From CAUSKK01 sp963532425 (lineage in GTDB: Bacteria > Pseudomonadota > Gammaproteobacteria > Cardiobacteriales > Cardiobacteriaceae): a stretch of DNA of 64,000 nucleotides. Shown in pieces: positions 16,145-24,435 of this stretch. The number at the start of each line of letters is the position of its first letter. Position 1 is the stretch's first letter. Location of the stretch: assembly GCA_963532425.1 (NCBI GenBank), contig CAUSKK010000009.1, positions 1 to 64,000 on the forward strand, written 5' to 3'. The position numbers were made by a program, and so were the translations under genes. The notes beneath the pieces are model-generated. The model saw only the letters and a list, made by a program, of their open reading frames with translations. It did no database searches and was not told where the DNA came from.

Positions 16145-16172
16145 AAAAAAAAGACGCTAATTCCTGGCGTCC
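16145..16172 (-). terminator. Orphan leftward terminator
   Basis: On the minus strand GACGC pairs with GCGTC around a loop of about nine bases, and about ten T residues follow. No intact leftward gene ends here, so the gene it served may have been lost. Confidence 0.5.
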
Positions 16173-16232
16173 TAGGGCAGCAAATTTTTTCCGGCCTTGC
16201 GCCAGCTTCTTCTAGTCAAATAGATATCTAGA

Positions 16233-16387
16233 GAAATCACCCGGACCGCCCTGGGCCAACGGGAGCTGGCCAGCCGCGGCTGCAAAGCGGCATGGTGCTG
16301 GAGGCGGACATTCTGCACGACCGCCGCCAACTCTACGAATGGGTGCTGGAACCGCTCTACAGCGTGGCCGGCCGGCTGGGCCACTAG
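16233..16387 (+). pseudogene. C-terminal remnant of a HlyD-family bacteriocin exporter (membrane fusion protein)
   Basis: Two coding scraps in different frames abut. From 16233 one frame reads EITRTALGQRELASRG. From 16283 another reads QSGMVLEADILHDRRQLYEW, continuing VLEPLYSVAGRL to a stop at 16385-16387. The latter matches the C-terminus of CvaA/RaxA-type membrane fusion proteins of peptide exporters, where GMxLEADI, a few residues, then YEWVLEPLYS is characteristic. The stretch between is deleted and the frame shifted. It is now the left edge of palindrome array 3. Confidence 0.7.
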
Positions 16388-16395
16388 GCCTGGCC

Positions 16396-18108
16396 GAAGC
16401 GCTTCGCCACCGGCAACGATGGCCGTCTTCCCGGACCGGGGCAAAAGGGGGAAGCGCTTCGGACTGGAGCACCGTAAAAAGCTAGGAGCGCTTCCCCTAT
16501 CTAGCGGCGCCCCTCGCTCCAGAAAAAATGTGAGGACCAAGCGCAATCATCCGAGAGAAGGCTGGGTTTGCCGAGGGCCGCGCTTCGGGTTGGCGTGGCG
16601 CTAGGGAAAGGGTCTTGAAATTTGGATTGGGACGACCCCGTCAATTGGCCGCAGCGCTTTGCCCATGAACAGCCGGCGGCCGGCGTTCATTTACAAGAAT
16701 TCAAAAGGGGGGAGCGCTTCGGACGAGCACTTGCTTGGGGGGCCGCGCGCCCCTTCGGCGGGCCGGGGCTGATTCAGCCGGCGTGCCTCCTTTACCTAGA
16801 CCGAAGCGCTTGGGTGCTGTCCCAGCCCGAAACACTTCTCTCCTGCTTAAAACGCCGCCGGCAAAGGCACGATTTCCCCGGCCCAGTGGCGGCCAATCGG
16901 CTTCACCGAAGCGCTTTACTCTGAAATTCGCCCCGGCCGGAAGCGCTTCCCCGGCTAAAAATGGCCCTACTCGACCGAAGCGCTTCGGTTTATCGGCCGT
17001 TGGCTTCTCGGGAAATTATTCCGCCCCGGCCCGGCAGCGCTTCATGGTTTAGCCTCCCCCGCAGGGCGGTTTGGACGAAGCGCTCCCCTTGCCGGCCATC
17101 GATTCAAACGAAAAATGGAGAGCGCTTCCCACCGGGAAACGGGAGTCAGTGGCCGGAGAAGCGCTTCACTCCGGGGCGACTGGCTGGGTCGGCCCTTGTC
17201 CGGCTTCCCAAAACGAAGCGCTTCCCCTGTCTAGCGGTGCCCTCGGTTCAGGAAGCAACCTGAGGGCAAAGCGCTTCGGGCCGGCAGCACCGTTCGGAGA
17301 AGAAGCGCTTCTAAGCGGGCAACAAACCGAAGCGCTTCGCCGGGACGAGGGCCAGCCGGGCGGCCAAAGTTTTTAATGGGCTGAGGGGAGCAAACCGGTA
17401 GCCGACCGGGGAAGCGCTTCCGCTTTGAACCGCGCCGGCCCGGGTAGGTTTACACCGATTTTTCGGAAGGAAGCGCTTAGCTCTGGGAGGTTGTAAATGA
17501 AGGCCCGGCCGGCGGCATCAAATGGAGGACGGGCCGCCGTCGAGATTGCCAGCCACCGGGAAAGCGCTTCAGCTGGTGGCCCGTCGTCTTTTCCCGGTTT
17601 AAAAAGGGGAGCGCTTCCCCCGGCGGCTCCGCTGAAACCGGGGGTACTGCCGGCCCAGCGTCAGAACCGAAGCGCTTCGGTTTGCGCTCCGAGCCCAGCG
17701 AGAAAGACGGGGACGCCCAGAGGGAAGCGCTTCGTCCAGAAGCCCAGTCCAGATAGGTCTTTTTCATCGACCTGGTACTGGAACAGACAGGAATGAGCTT
17801 CCAGACTGAAGCGCTTCCTTATCGCCGGGACTGGGTTGGAGCGCCCCCGCGTTAATTGGCCGAAGCGCTTCCTCCGGTAACCCACAACGTTGGCCGGCGG
17901 GCCGGGGGAAGGCCGCAGACTTAGGACGAAGCGCTTCGGTTTATCGACCTTTTGCCTCTGGGGACTAGGTCGCCCGGGTCCGCCTGCCCAAAGGGAAGCG
18001 CTTCGGCCGGGCCCGCTGGGTTTGTTCGTTTTAACCGGGTTCCGAGAATGAAGCGCTTCCCCCCTTGGGCGAGTCGGTGATGATTTAGCCGCCGGGCCGA
18101 AGCGCTTC
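16396..18108. repeat. Palindrome array 3
   Basis: About 17 exact GAAGCGCTTC copies and a similar number of near copies lie across 1.7 kb without a credible gene. One inter-palindrome segment recurs with divergence: GCGCTTCCCCTATCTAGCGG near 16486 and GCGCTTCCCCTGTCTAGCGG near 17218, each continuing into GCCC(C)TCG.TCAGG-like sequence. Confidence 0.95.
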
Positions 18109-18213
18109 AACACCCCCCCGCCGCCGGCCCCTTCCTCCGGCCCGAAATGGCCTCCCACTTGCTAATTACTGGACAGCCGCCCCCGGGCGGCCCCTAGCAA
18201 TTTGGAGAATCCC

Positions 18214-18495
18214 ATGTCCGAGAACTTCTTTCGTCATTTCGGCCTGGCCTGGCCCCTGCTGCCGCTGCTGCTGGCCTGGCTCTACAGCCTGCTAACGCCC
18301 AAATACTGGCTGCTCTTCACCCTGGCCCTGCCCGCCGCCCTCTGGGGGCTGGGGGCGCTGCTGGGTGTCGGCGTCGATGCCCTGGTGCTGGCCGGCATGC
18401 TCTATCTGGCCCAGGCTCTGGCCCTGTTTATGGTGCTGGCCATCACCGGCCACAGTATTAACCGGCAACGGCCGCTTTTCCGGGAGGACGCATGA
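18214..18495 (+). CDS. Small Leu-rich membrane protein, pair 1 short member
   Basis: A 93-residue protein of unknown family with about three hydrophobic helices and a short basic C-terminal tail (NRQRPLFREDA). A GGAG ribosome site lies 7 bp before the ATG. It overlaps the long partner by an ATGA junction (18492-18495). Two further short/long pairs follow, and the three short members share size, topology and a tail of the type R-x-R-x-LF. I infer an inner-membrane complex or small exporter, but no family was recognised. Confidence 0.7.
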   Translation: MSENFFRHFGLAWPLLPLLLAWLYSLLTPKYWLLFTLALPAALWGLGALLGVGVDALVLAGMLYLAQALALFMVLAITGHSINRQRPLFREDA

Positions 18496-19244
18496 TTATT
18501 TTCTTCGCCCTGGTGCTGGCCCTGGCCCACTACTGGAGCCGCCGCAGCAGCCGCCACTGGCTGCTCAGCTGGCTGCTGCTACCCCCGCTGCTGGCCGGCC
18601 TCGGCTGGCTGCTGCTGTCCCGGGATTTCGACGAGCTCTACCGCTACTGGCTGCTGCTGCTGAGCTACACGCTGCTGCTGATGGTGGCCGTGGGCCATCG
18701 GCGCCTGCGCGGCCACTCGCTCTGGTCGCTGTTCTGGGAGCCGGTCTATCTCATCAGCCCGGCCGCTGAAGCCGCCTACCAACGGCGCCAGCGCGCCGCC
18801 CGCTCGCCGGCCTGGGTGCGGGTGATGCTTAACCACATGAGTTTGCTCAGCCTGACCTTCATCGTCCTGCTGCTCTGGACCCTGTGGAGCAACGCCGAGT
18901 CCCCACGCCTACAGGACATCAGCACCGGCTTTATTTCCCTCTGGGCCCTGCTGATGTGGCCGCTGCCGCTGCTGCTGGCCCAGCTGCTGCGCTGGGGCAA
19001 CAGCCGCCACTATCTCATCGCCCTGGTGCTGCTGCCGCCGCTGGTGGGTCTGGTCGCCGCCCGGCTGCTGAATCCGGCCCTGGGCCTGTTCTGGGCCTTG
19101 AGCACGCTCAGCGCCCTGCTGCTGGCCCAGCAGTATTTCCTCGACGGGAACGGCCGCCCCGCCGAACACTGGCACTGGGATTTGGCCTGGCGCCAGCCCT
19201 GGCCGCTGCGCTGGCGTAATCAGCCGGTGTCTTTAAATCTGTGA
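18492..19244 (+). CDS. Leu-rich polytopic membrane protein, pair 1 long member
   Basis: A 250-residue protein with about six hydrophobic segments. It carries a motif that recurs in all long members, SSRHWLLSWLLLPPLLAGL near residue 19, and a second diverged copy (NSRHYLIALVLLPPLVGL) near residue 172, so the protein looks internally duplicated. Between them is a conserved loop, VGHRRLRGHSLWSLFWEPV. The C-terminus WRQPWPLRWRNQP resembles that loop. Function unknown. It overlaps the next short gene by 4 bp. Confidence 0.7.
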   Translation: MIIFFALVLALAHYWSRRSSRHWLLSWLLLPPLLAGLGWLLLSRDFDELYRYWLLLLSYTLLLMVAVGHRRLRGHSLWSLFWEPVYLISPAAEAAYQRRQRAARSPAWVRVMLNHMSLLSLTFIVLLLWTLWSNAESPRLQDISTGFISLWALLMWPLPLLLAQLLRWGNSRHYLIALVLLPPLVGLVAARLLNPALGLFWALSTLSALLLAQQYFLDGNGRPAEHWHWDLAWRQPWPLRWRNQPVSLNL

Positions 19245-19549
19245 TAGCGCTCGACCCGCCGGCGCTGCTGGCCCTCTATCTCCGCGCCCTGCCCGGACTG
19301 CTGCTGGCCCTGGCCCTGCTGATGAGCTTTCTTCGGCCCTGCCACTGGCTGCGGCTGCTGGCCCTGGCCCCGCTGGCCACCGGCCTGCTCGGGGCCGTTC
19401 TCTTCAGCGAACGAGAAACGGCGCTGCTGCTGGCCGGACTGACGGCGGCGCTGCAGCTCGGCGCCTGGCTGTTTATCACGGCCCTGGCCGGCCCCCAGGC
19501 CCAGCGCTGGCCCCGGCGCCGGCTCTTTGCCGCGAACGATGATATTTGA
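19241..19549 (+). CDS. Small Leu-rich membrane protein, pair 2 short member
   Basis: A 102-residue protein with about three hydrophobic helices (LPGLLLALALLMSFL, LLALAPLATGLLGAVLF, LTAALQLGAWLFITALA) and a basic tail (QRWPRRRLFAANDDI). It uses a GTG start at 19241 that overlaps the preceding TGA. It overlaps the following long gene by 11 bp. It is equivalent in position and topology to the gene at 18214, though sequence identity is low. Unknown family. Confidence 0.65.
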   Translation: MIALDPPALLALYLRALPGLLLALALLMSFLRPCHWLRLLALAPLATGLLGAVLFSERETALLLAGLTAALQLGAWLFITALAGPQAQRWPRRRLFAANDDI

Positions 19550-20177
19550 AGGGCTGGGGCAGGCGCTGCTGCTCTGTGTGCTCTGGGGGCTCAGCTCCTC
19601 GCGCCTCTGGCTGGCGGGCCTACTGCTGCCGCCGCTGCGGGCGCTGTGGGCCCTGGGCCGGGGGGCGGACGGCACCACCGCCCTAACCCTGGCCGGCCAC
19701 TGGTTCGGGGTGCTGGCCTACAGCTATCTGATGCTGCTGGCCGTGGCCCATCGCCGGCTATGGCGCCGGTCGCCGCTGGCCCTGTGGCGCCAGCCATTGG
19801 TGCTGAACGGCGATGAAGACCACCGGGCCGCCCTGACGGCCCGGGCCGAGGAACGGGCCCGGCCCGACTATCGTCCGATGCTCCGGGCCTGCCGGCGCGG
19901 GCTGGGTGGGTATTTCGGTCTTCTCTTCCTGCTGCTGCTGTGGGATTCCGGGCCGGGCCTGTCCGCCAACCTATTCACGCTGATTTTCTGTCTGCTGCCA
20001 CTGCTCTGGCTGGTGCCCCTGCTGCGCTGGCGCCGGGGCGACCGGCCGTTGCCGCGCCACTGGTGGCTACTGCCGCCGGGGCTGGGGCTGCTGCTGGCCC
20101 TGGTCAATCCACTGTTGGGCGCCGGGGCCGCGCTGAGTCTGACGCTGGCCCTGGGGCTGGCCGGCCGCCCGCTGTGA
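19539..20177 (+). CDS. Leu-rich polytopic membrane protein, pair 2 long member
   Basis: A 212-residue membrane protein aligned by eye with the other long members: SSRLWLAGLLLPPLRAL near residue 21, the loop VAHRRLWRRSPLALWRQPLVL, and LPRHWWLLPPGLGLLLALVNP near the C-terminus, which corresponds to the second SRHWLL..LLPP repeat. I chose the ATG at 19539 (MIFEGL), which overlaps the previous stop. An ATG three codons earlier is possible. A strong terminator follows, so pairs 1 and 2 may form one transcript. Confidence 0.65.
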   Translation: MIFEGLGQALLLCVLWGLSSSRLWLAGLLLPPLRALWALGRGADGTTALTLAGHWFGVLAYSYLMLLAVAHRRLWRRSPLALWRQPLVLNGDEDHRAALTARAEERARPDYRPMLRACRRGLGGYFGLLFLLLLWDSGPGLSANLFTLIFCLLPLLWLVPLLRWRRGDRPLPRHWWLLPPGLGLLLALVNPLLGAGAALSLTLALGLAGRPL

Positions 20178-20186
20178 ACACCCGCC

Positions 20187-20215
20187 CCGGGGCCACCCCC
20201 GGGGTCTTTTTTATA
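20187..20215 (+). terminator. Terminator between membrane pairs 2 and 3
   Basis: CCCCGGGG, a short loop and CCCCGGGG precede TCTTTTTT. It lies 10 bp after the long gene of pair 2. Confidence 0.8.
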
Positions 20216-20224
20216 GGAACCACC

Positions 20225-20350
20225 ATGGACGAACTCCCTTTCCGTTGGCCCGGGGCGCCGCTGCCGGGCCCTGCTCCGATTTTCCTTCGCCCCACCGCTG
20301 CCCGCCGTCCCACCAGTTCCCGGGGTCCAGGCTGGCCGGAGGCGTTCTGA
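20225..20350 (+). CDS. Possible 41-residue peptide upstream of pair 3
   Basis: A short frame with an AGGAACC ribosome-site-like sequence 5 bp before its ATG. It encodes a Pro/Arg-rich peptide (MDELPFRWPGAPLPGPAP and onward) and its TGA overlaps the ATG of the next gene by one base. It may be a leader that couples translation, or the remnant of a longer gene. No family was recognised. Confidence 0.35.
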   Translation: MDELPFRWPGAPLPGPAPIFLRPTAARRPTSSRGPGWPEAF

Positions 20351-20691
20351 TGGCCGCGCTGCTGGCCGAACTGGCCCGGGCCTGGCAGGCCGAACGCCAG
20401 GCGCTGGAGGCGGTTTTACCCTGGCTGCTGCTGGCGGCGCCGCTGCTGGCCCACGGCTACAGCTATCTGCCGCCGCGCCGCTGGTACTGGCTGACCCTGC
20501 TACCGCCGCTGGCCCTGGCCGGCCTCGGCTACGGCTGGCCCGGCGGTCTGGCCGGGGCTCTACGGCTGGGGCTGCCGGCCCTGACCCTGCTCGGCGGGGC
20601 CCAGGCCCTGGCGGCGGCGGTGCTGGGGCCGTTGATACTCAAAGATAAACGACGGGCGGCCGAACTGCCGTTTGCGGAGCCCCGGCCATGA
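20350..20691 (+). CDS. Small Leu-rich membrane protein, pair 3 short member
   Basis: A 113-residue protein with an amphipathic N-terminus (ELARAWQAERQALEA), then about three hydrophobic helices and a charged tail (KDKRRAAELPFAEPRP). It overlaps the next long gene by ATGA (20688-20691). It resembles the other two short members in size, order and topology. Unknown family. Confidence 0.65.
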   Translation: MAALLAELARAWQAERQALEAVLPWLLLAAPLLAHGYSYLPPRRWYWLTLLPPLALAGLGYGWPGGLAGALRLGLPALTLLGGAQALAAAVLGPLILKDKRRAAELPFAEPRP

Positions 20692-21464
20692 GCTGGCCCA
20701 GCTACGGCATATTGCTGCTGCAGCTGGTGCTGCTGAGCGGACTGCTGGCCGGCGGCACTAGTCGCCACTGGCTGCTCAGCCTGACCCTACCGCCGCTGCT
20801 GGCCGGCCTGAACTATCTCCGCCTCGGCGACCCGCTCCGGGCCCTGAGCGCCTTCATCATAGTGGCCCTATTGGTGGGTCTGGCCCTGCTGACGGTGCTG
20901 CTGGTGGGTCATCGGGCCCTCCGCCGCCAGAGCTGGCGCCACTGCTGGGCCCAGCCCGTCCGCCTCCGGCCGCCGCTGCCCCCGGCCCGCAGCGGTGGCG
21001 AAGTCTGGCGCCGGCACCGACTGCGGCTGCTGACCTACGGCCTGCCGCTGACCTGGTGGACGGTGCCGCTGCTGACCACCATTCTAGGCCTGCCCCCGGA
21101 AGCCACCGGGGTGGCCCTGGTCTTCGGCCTGCTGAGTCTGCCGCCGCTGCTGCTCCTTCCCCCGCTGGCCGCCCGGCTGCTGGCCCGGGGTTCCAGCCGC
21201 CATTGGCTGCTGGCCTTTCTGCTGCTGCCGCCGGCCGGGGCCCTGCTGCTGGGCCTGAACTGGGGTCTGCGCCTGGAGCTGTGGGCGGCGCTGGTGCTGG
21301 CGCTGGCCCTGCTCGGTGCCCTCTACTATCTCAGCGACGACCGGGGCCGCCGCTGGCCCGACTGGGACTGGCCCCGGGCCTGGCGTGAACCCTTCCGCCT
21401 GCACTGGCTGGGGCGGGTGTCGGGCCTAGGTAAAAAACATCAATTTAGTAGCGACCATGATTAA
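20688..21464 (+). CDS. Leu-rich polytopic membrane protein, pair 3 long member
   Basis: A 258-residue membrane protein with TSRHWLLSLTLPPLLAGL near residue 24 and a second copy, SSRHWLLAFLLLPPAGALLL, near residue 168, confirming the internal duplication seen in pair 1. The loop VGHRALRRQSWRHCWAQPV matches the other long members, and the end (WPRAWREPFRLHWLG) repeats the loop pattern. Its 3' end overlaps higB by 8 bp. I recognise no family; an uncharacterised membrane complex is an inference from the paired arrangement. Confidence 0.7.
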   Translation: MSWPSYGILLLQLVLLSGLLAGGTSRHWLLSLTLPPLLAGLNYLRLGDPLRALSAFIIVALLVGLALLTVLLVGHRALRRQSWRHCWAQPVRLRPPLPPARSGGEVWRRHRLRLLTYGLPLTWWTVPLLTTILGLPPEATGVALVFGLLSLPPLLLLPPLAARLLARGSSRHWLLAFLLLPPAGALLLGLNWGLRLELWAALVLALALLGALYYLSDDRGRRWPDWDWPRAWREPFRLHWLGRVSGLGKKHQFSSDHD

Positions 21465-21735
21465 AGACTTCAGACATAAAGGATTAAAACGACTTTTTGA
21501 ACGCGGCGATGGTGCCAAGGTTCAGCTGGAACACATCGAGCGTCTCCGTCTGTTGCTTTTTGCCCTGGATGCGGCCAAGGTTATAGACGACATGAATCAG
21601 ATTGGCTTTCGTCTCCATGCCCTAAAGGGTGATTTGGCTAACCATTGGGCCGTGCGGGTTAATGGCAATTGGCGTTTAACCTTTCGTTTTATAGATGGCG
21701 ATGCCTATGTTGTGGATTATCAAGACTATCATTGA
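21457..21735 (+). CDS. higB: HigB-family toxin of a type II toxin-antitoxin pair
   Basis: A 92-residue RelE/ParE-superfamily toxin. KDFRHKGLKRLFERGD at the start, FRLHALKGDLANHWAVRVNGNWRLTFRF and VVDYQDYH at the end are the hallmarks of HigB proteins, which cleave mRNA on the ribosome. The NWRLTFRF strand holds residues used in catalysis. Base composition is lower in GC than the membrane genes before it, in keeping with mobility. The antitoxin higA follows after 9 bp, the reversed order typical of hig loci. Confidence 0.9.
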   Translation: MIKDFRHKGLKRLFERGDGAKVQLEHIERLRLLLFALDAAKVIDDMNQIGFRLHALKGDLANHWAVRVNGNWRLTFRFIDGDAYVVDYQDYH

Positions 21736-21744
21736 GGAATAGCT

Positions 21745-22044
21745 ATGAACGCTATGTATAACCCGCCCCATCCGGGCGGTCTTCTGAAAACCTTTATTCT
21801 GCCCGAACTGGGCCTAAATCTGAGTGAGGCCGCCCGTATTCTGGGAGTGAGCCGCGACACGTTGGCGGCGGTGGCCAACGGCCGGCGGGCCGTTTCGCCG
21901 AAGCTGGCCCTGAAGCTGGCCAAAGCCTTTGGGGGCAGTGCCGAACACTGGCTACGGATGCAGGCCAGCTATGACCTCTGGCAGGTCGCCCAGCACTACC
22001 AACCCGACGATGTGCCAACACTCCATTCGTCCCCGTTGTCCTAA
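21745..22044 (+). CDS. higA: HigA-family antitoxin
   Basis: A 99-residue XRE-type helix-turn-helix antitoxin. HPGGLLKTFILPELGLNLSE is the standard HigA/VapI opening, LGVSRDTLAAVANGRRAVSP is the recognition helix region, and LAKAFGGSAEHWLRMQASYDL ends the domain. It should neutralise HigB and repress the pair's promoter. A second ATG three codons in (21754) could be used. A short palindrome cluster follows. Confidence 0.9.
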   Translation: MNAMYNPPHPGGLLKTFILPELGLNLSEAARILGVSRDTLAAVANGRRAVSPKLALKLAKAFGGSAEHWLRMQASYDLWQVAQHYQPDDVPTLHSSPLS

Positions 22045-22074
22045 ATTTTTTTAGGGCACTGAACGAAGCGCTTC

Positions 22075-22203
22075 CCCGGGGCGATGCCGCTGCGGTGGCC
22101 CGGGCGAAGCGCTTCATTTTTTGCCCAGCGCGAAGCGCTTCCCCGTTGCCCAGCCCCCGGCCCGCATAAAAAAAGCGCGCCCCGTTTCGTTGGGAAGCGC
22201 TTC
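22075..22203. repeat. Palindrome array 4 (short)
   Basis: Four exact GAAGCGCTTC copies start at 22075, 22106, 22132 and 22194, between the convergent ends of higA and osmC. Confidence 0.95.
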
Positions 22204-22250
22204 GTTCTAATGAATAGGGCGAGTTATGAACAGGATTGATTAAGACAGAC

Positions 22251-22757
22251 TTATGAATCGGCCTCCAGAATGACCACCGAGGCCGAGGTTTTCAGACTGT
22301 TCAGCACCGGCGACAGGCGCACCGCCTCCTCGGCCAGGGCCTCCAGCAGCTCCAGTTCGGCGTTGGATTGGATGGTGGCACGGATAAACAGCTGGTCCAG
22401 GCCGCCGTCCCCGGGGCTAAGGCCCTCCAGCTTGGCCCAGTCGACGCCGCCGCTGACCTCCAGACTGAAGCGCTCCAGCCGCACCCCGGCCCGGGCCAGC
22501 TGCTGCTGCAGGCCGACGGCAAAGCAGCCGGCTACGGCGCTGAGCAGGTATTCGCTGGGGGCCGGGGCGGAGTTTTCACCGCCGAAGTTGGGGATTTCGT
22601 CGATGGCCAGCGGCGGGAAGGTGCGCACGGCCAGCTGGTTGCGGGTGCCGTGTATCCAGTCGCCGGCCACCTGGAAGCGCAGATAGCCGCGCTGGGGTTC
22701 CCGGCGGATGTCCTCCCAGCTGTGGTCGAATTGGTCAAGGTTGATGCCGTTACTCAT
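22251..22757 (-). CDS. OsmC family protein lacking the second cysteine
   Basis: A 168-residue OsmC/Ohr-superfamily protein. APAPSEYLLSAVAGCFAVG carries the first, peroxidatic cysteine at about 78. The second motif, normally CPVSNTL-like, reads RLSPVLNSL here. The resolving cysteine is missing and this is the only Cys in the protein. It may be a one-Cys variant or have lost hydroperoxide reductase activity. It is transcribed divergently from a LysR regulator 43 bp away, which probably controls it. Confidence 0.85.
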   Translation of the reverse strand: MSNGINLDQFDHSWEDIRREPQRGYLRFQVAGDWIHGTRNQLAVRTFPPLAIDEIPNFGGENSAPAPSEYLLSAVAGCFAVGLQQQLARAGVRLERFSLEVSGGVDWAKLEGLSPGDGGLDQLFIRATIQSNAELELLEALAEEAVRLSPVLNSLKTSASVVILEADS

Positions 22758-22800
22758 GGAAATTCCTCATTAAAATGGCCATTTTAAGAGAGGTTTTCCG

Positions 22801-23682
22801 ATGCAGGACATTAAAGCGCTGCTCTTTTTCGCCACCATTCTGGAGCGCGGTTCGCTGCAGGGGGCCGCCGAAGCGCTGGGGGTAACGCCCTCGGCGGTCA
22901 GCCAGCAGCTGAGCAAGCTCGAGGAAAAATACGGCGTCAAACTCATTCACCGCACCACGCGCAAACTCATGCCCACCGAGGCCGGCCGCGATTTGGCCGA
23001 GCATTGCCACCGGCTGCTTGCCGCGCTGGCGGCGGCGACCCAGGCCCTGCAGAACGTCAAAACCCAGGCCAGCGGCGATGTGCATCTGGCCCTGCCCACC
23101 GGCCTGGTACACAACGGCGCCCTGCAGACGGCCCTGCACCAGCTCCAGCGCGAGCAGCCGGATATTCATCTGTTTCTTCACATCGGCGACCAGCTCCAGG
23201 ATTTGGGCAGCACCCCGCTGGATTTGGCCATTCGCGGCGGCGATACGGCCCTGGACAATCCCCAGCTCATTGCCCGGCCCCTGGGCGAATTCCCCTGGAC
23301 CATCTGCGCCGCCCCGGCCTATCTACGCCAGCGGCCCATTCGCCAGCCCCAGGATTTGGAGCAGGGCCGCTGGATTTACAGCCGGCCCACCAATGTGCTG
23401 CTGCAACGGGACGACGTCAGCTTCCCGCTGCGCATCGACCGGGGCCTGTTCTGCAACCAGTTCAGCGCCCTGCACCAGCTCACCTGCGCCGGCTTCGGCC
23501 TGGCCCTGCTGCCGCGCTGCGACATCGAACGGGAACTGGCCGCCGGCCGGCTGGTGGTGGTACTGCCCGAATGGCAGCTGCCGACGCTAACCCTGCATCT
23601 GGTAACCCCCCACCGGCTGCAGGCGAAACGGGTGGAAATTGTCGTAAAAACACTACAACAGGCCTTCGCCCGCCAATGCTAG
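22801..23682 (+). CDS. LysR family transcriptional regulator
   Basis: A 293-residue LysR-type regulator. The N-terminal winged helix-turn-helix (about 1-60) includes GSLQGAAEALGVTPSAVSQQ, followed by the linker helix and an effector-binding domain from about 90 with the usual two subdomains. An AGAGG ribosome site precedes the ATG. It is divergent from osmC with only 43 bp between starts, so the two promoters overlap, and autoregulation together with osmC control is likely. The effector is unknown. Confidence 0.9.
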   Translation: MQDIKALLFFATILERGSLQGAAEALGVTPSAVSQQLSKLEEKYGVKLIHRTTRKLMPTEAGRDLAEHCHRLLAALAAATQALQNVKTQASGDVHLALPTGLVHNGALQTALHQLQREQPDIHLFLHIGDQLQDLGSTPLDLAIRGGDTALDNPQLIARPLGEFPWTICAAPAYLRQRPIRQPQDLEQGRWIYSRPTNVLLQRDDVSFPLRIDRGLFCNQFSALHQLTCAGFGLALLPRCDIERELAAGRLVVVLPEWQLPTLTLHLVTPHRLQAKRVEIVVKTLQQAFARQC

Positions 23683-23716
23683 ACTTTTCCTTCATTTCTT
23701 TAATTTTTATGAATCT

Positions 23717-24418
23717 ATGTGGAAACATCTAACCCTGCTTAGCGGCCTATTGCTGCTGCTGAGTGGCTGCGAGCGGGCCGCCACCTCCAGCGCCACCGCC
23801 CTCTACGGTGCGCGTGGTTCACTCACGCCCACAGAGTTTTACACCATTAAGACAGGGGACACGCTATTCAACATTGCCTGGCGCTACGGCCTCGACATCG
23901 ACGAGCTCGCCCGCTGGAACGACATCACCAACCAGAATCGTATTCTGGCCGGCAGCCGCATTCGGCTGAAACCCAGCGACGGCCAGCCGCGCAAAATCGA
24001 CCTGCCGCCGCCGCCGCAAATCACCGCCCAGGGCCAGAGCGATTGGATTTGGCCGACCCGGGGCCGGGTTATCCGCGATTTCGTCGCCAACCGGCCCGGC
24101 TACCAGGGCATCAAAATCGCCGGCCAGCGCGGCCAGGACATCAACAGTGCCCACGCCGGCGAGGTGGCCTATGTGGGTGCCGGCATCTCCGGCTTCGGTC
24201 GCATGGTCATTCTGCGCCACGAGGACCGCATCTTCTCAGCCTATGGCTATCTGGATTCGGTGGAGGTGCAGGAGGGCCAGCAGGTGGCCAAGGGCCAGAA
24301 AATCGCCACCATGGGCATCAGTCCCCAGGAGGCGCCGGCCCTGCACTTTGAAATTCGCCAGCACGGCCCGTCGGTCAATCCCTACAGCTTTATTGGCACC
24401 ACCCCCCGCTATCACTAA
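23717..24418 (+). CDS. NlpD-like lipoprotein with LysM and degenerate M23 domain
   Basis: A 233-residue lipoprotein. The lipobox LLSGC puts the lipidated cysteine at 18. A LysM domain at about 41-86 (YTIKTGDTLFNIAWRYG to SRIRLKP) binds peptidoglycan. The C-terminal LytM/M23 domain (about 108-225) keeps the fold (NSAHAGEVAYVGAG; ALHFEIRQHG) but lacks most zinc ligands: the first motif reads YQGIKIAG and the HxH pair is mostly gone. This matches NlpD/EnvC-type activators of cell-division amidases rather than an active endopeptidase. It lies 17 bp before nudF. Confidence 0.85.
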   Translation: MWKHLTLLSGLLLLLSGCERAATSSATALYGARGSLTPTEFYTIKTGDTLFNIAWRYGLDIDELARWNDITNQNRILAGSRIRLKPSDGQPRKIDLPPPPQITAQGQSDWIWPTRGRVIRDFVANRPGYQGIKIAGQRGQDINSAHAGEVAYVGAGISGFGRMVILRHEDRIFSAYGYLDSVEVQEGQQVAKGQKIATMGISPQEAPALHFEIRQHGPSVNPYSFIGTTPRYH

Positions 24419-24435
24419 CCCGCCCGGGAATCACC

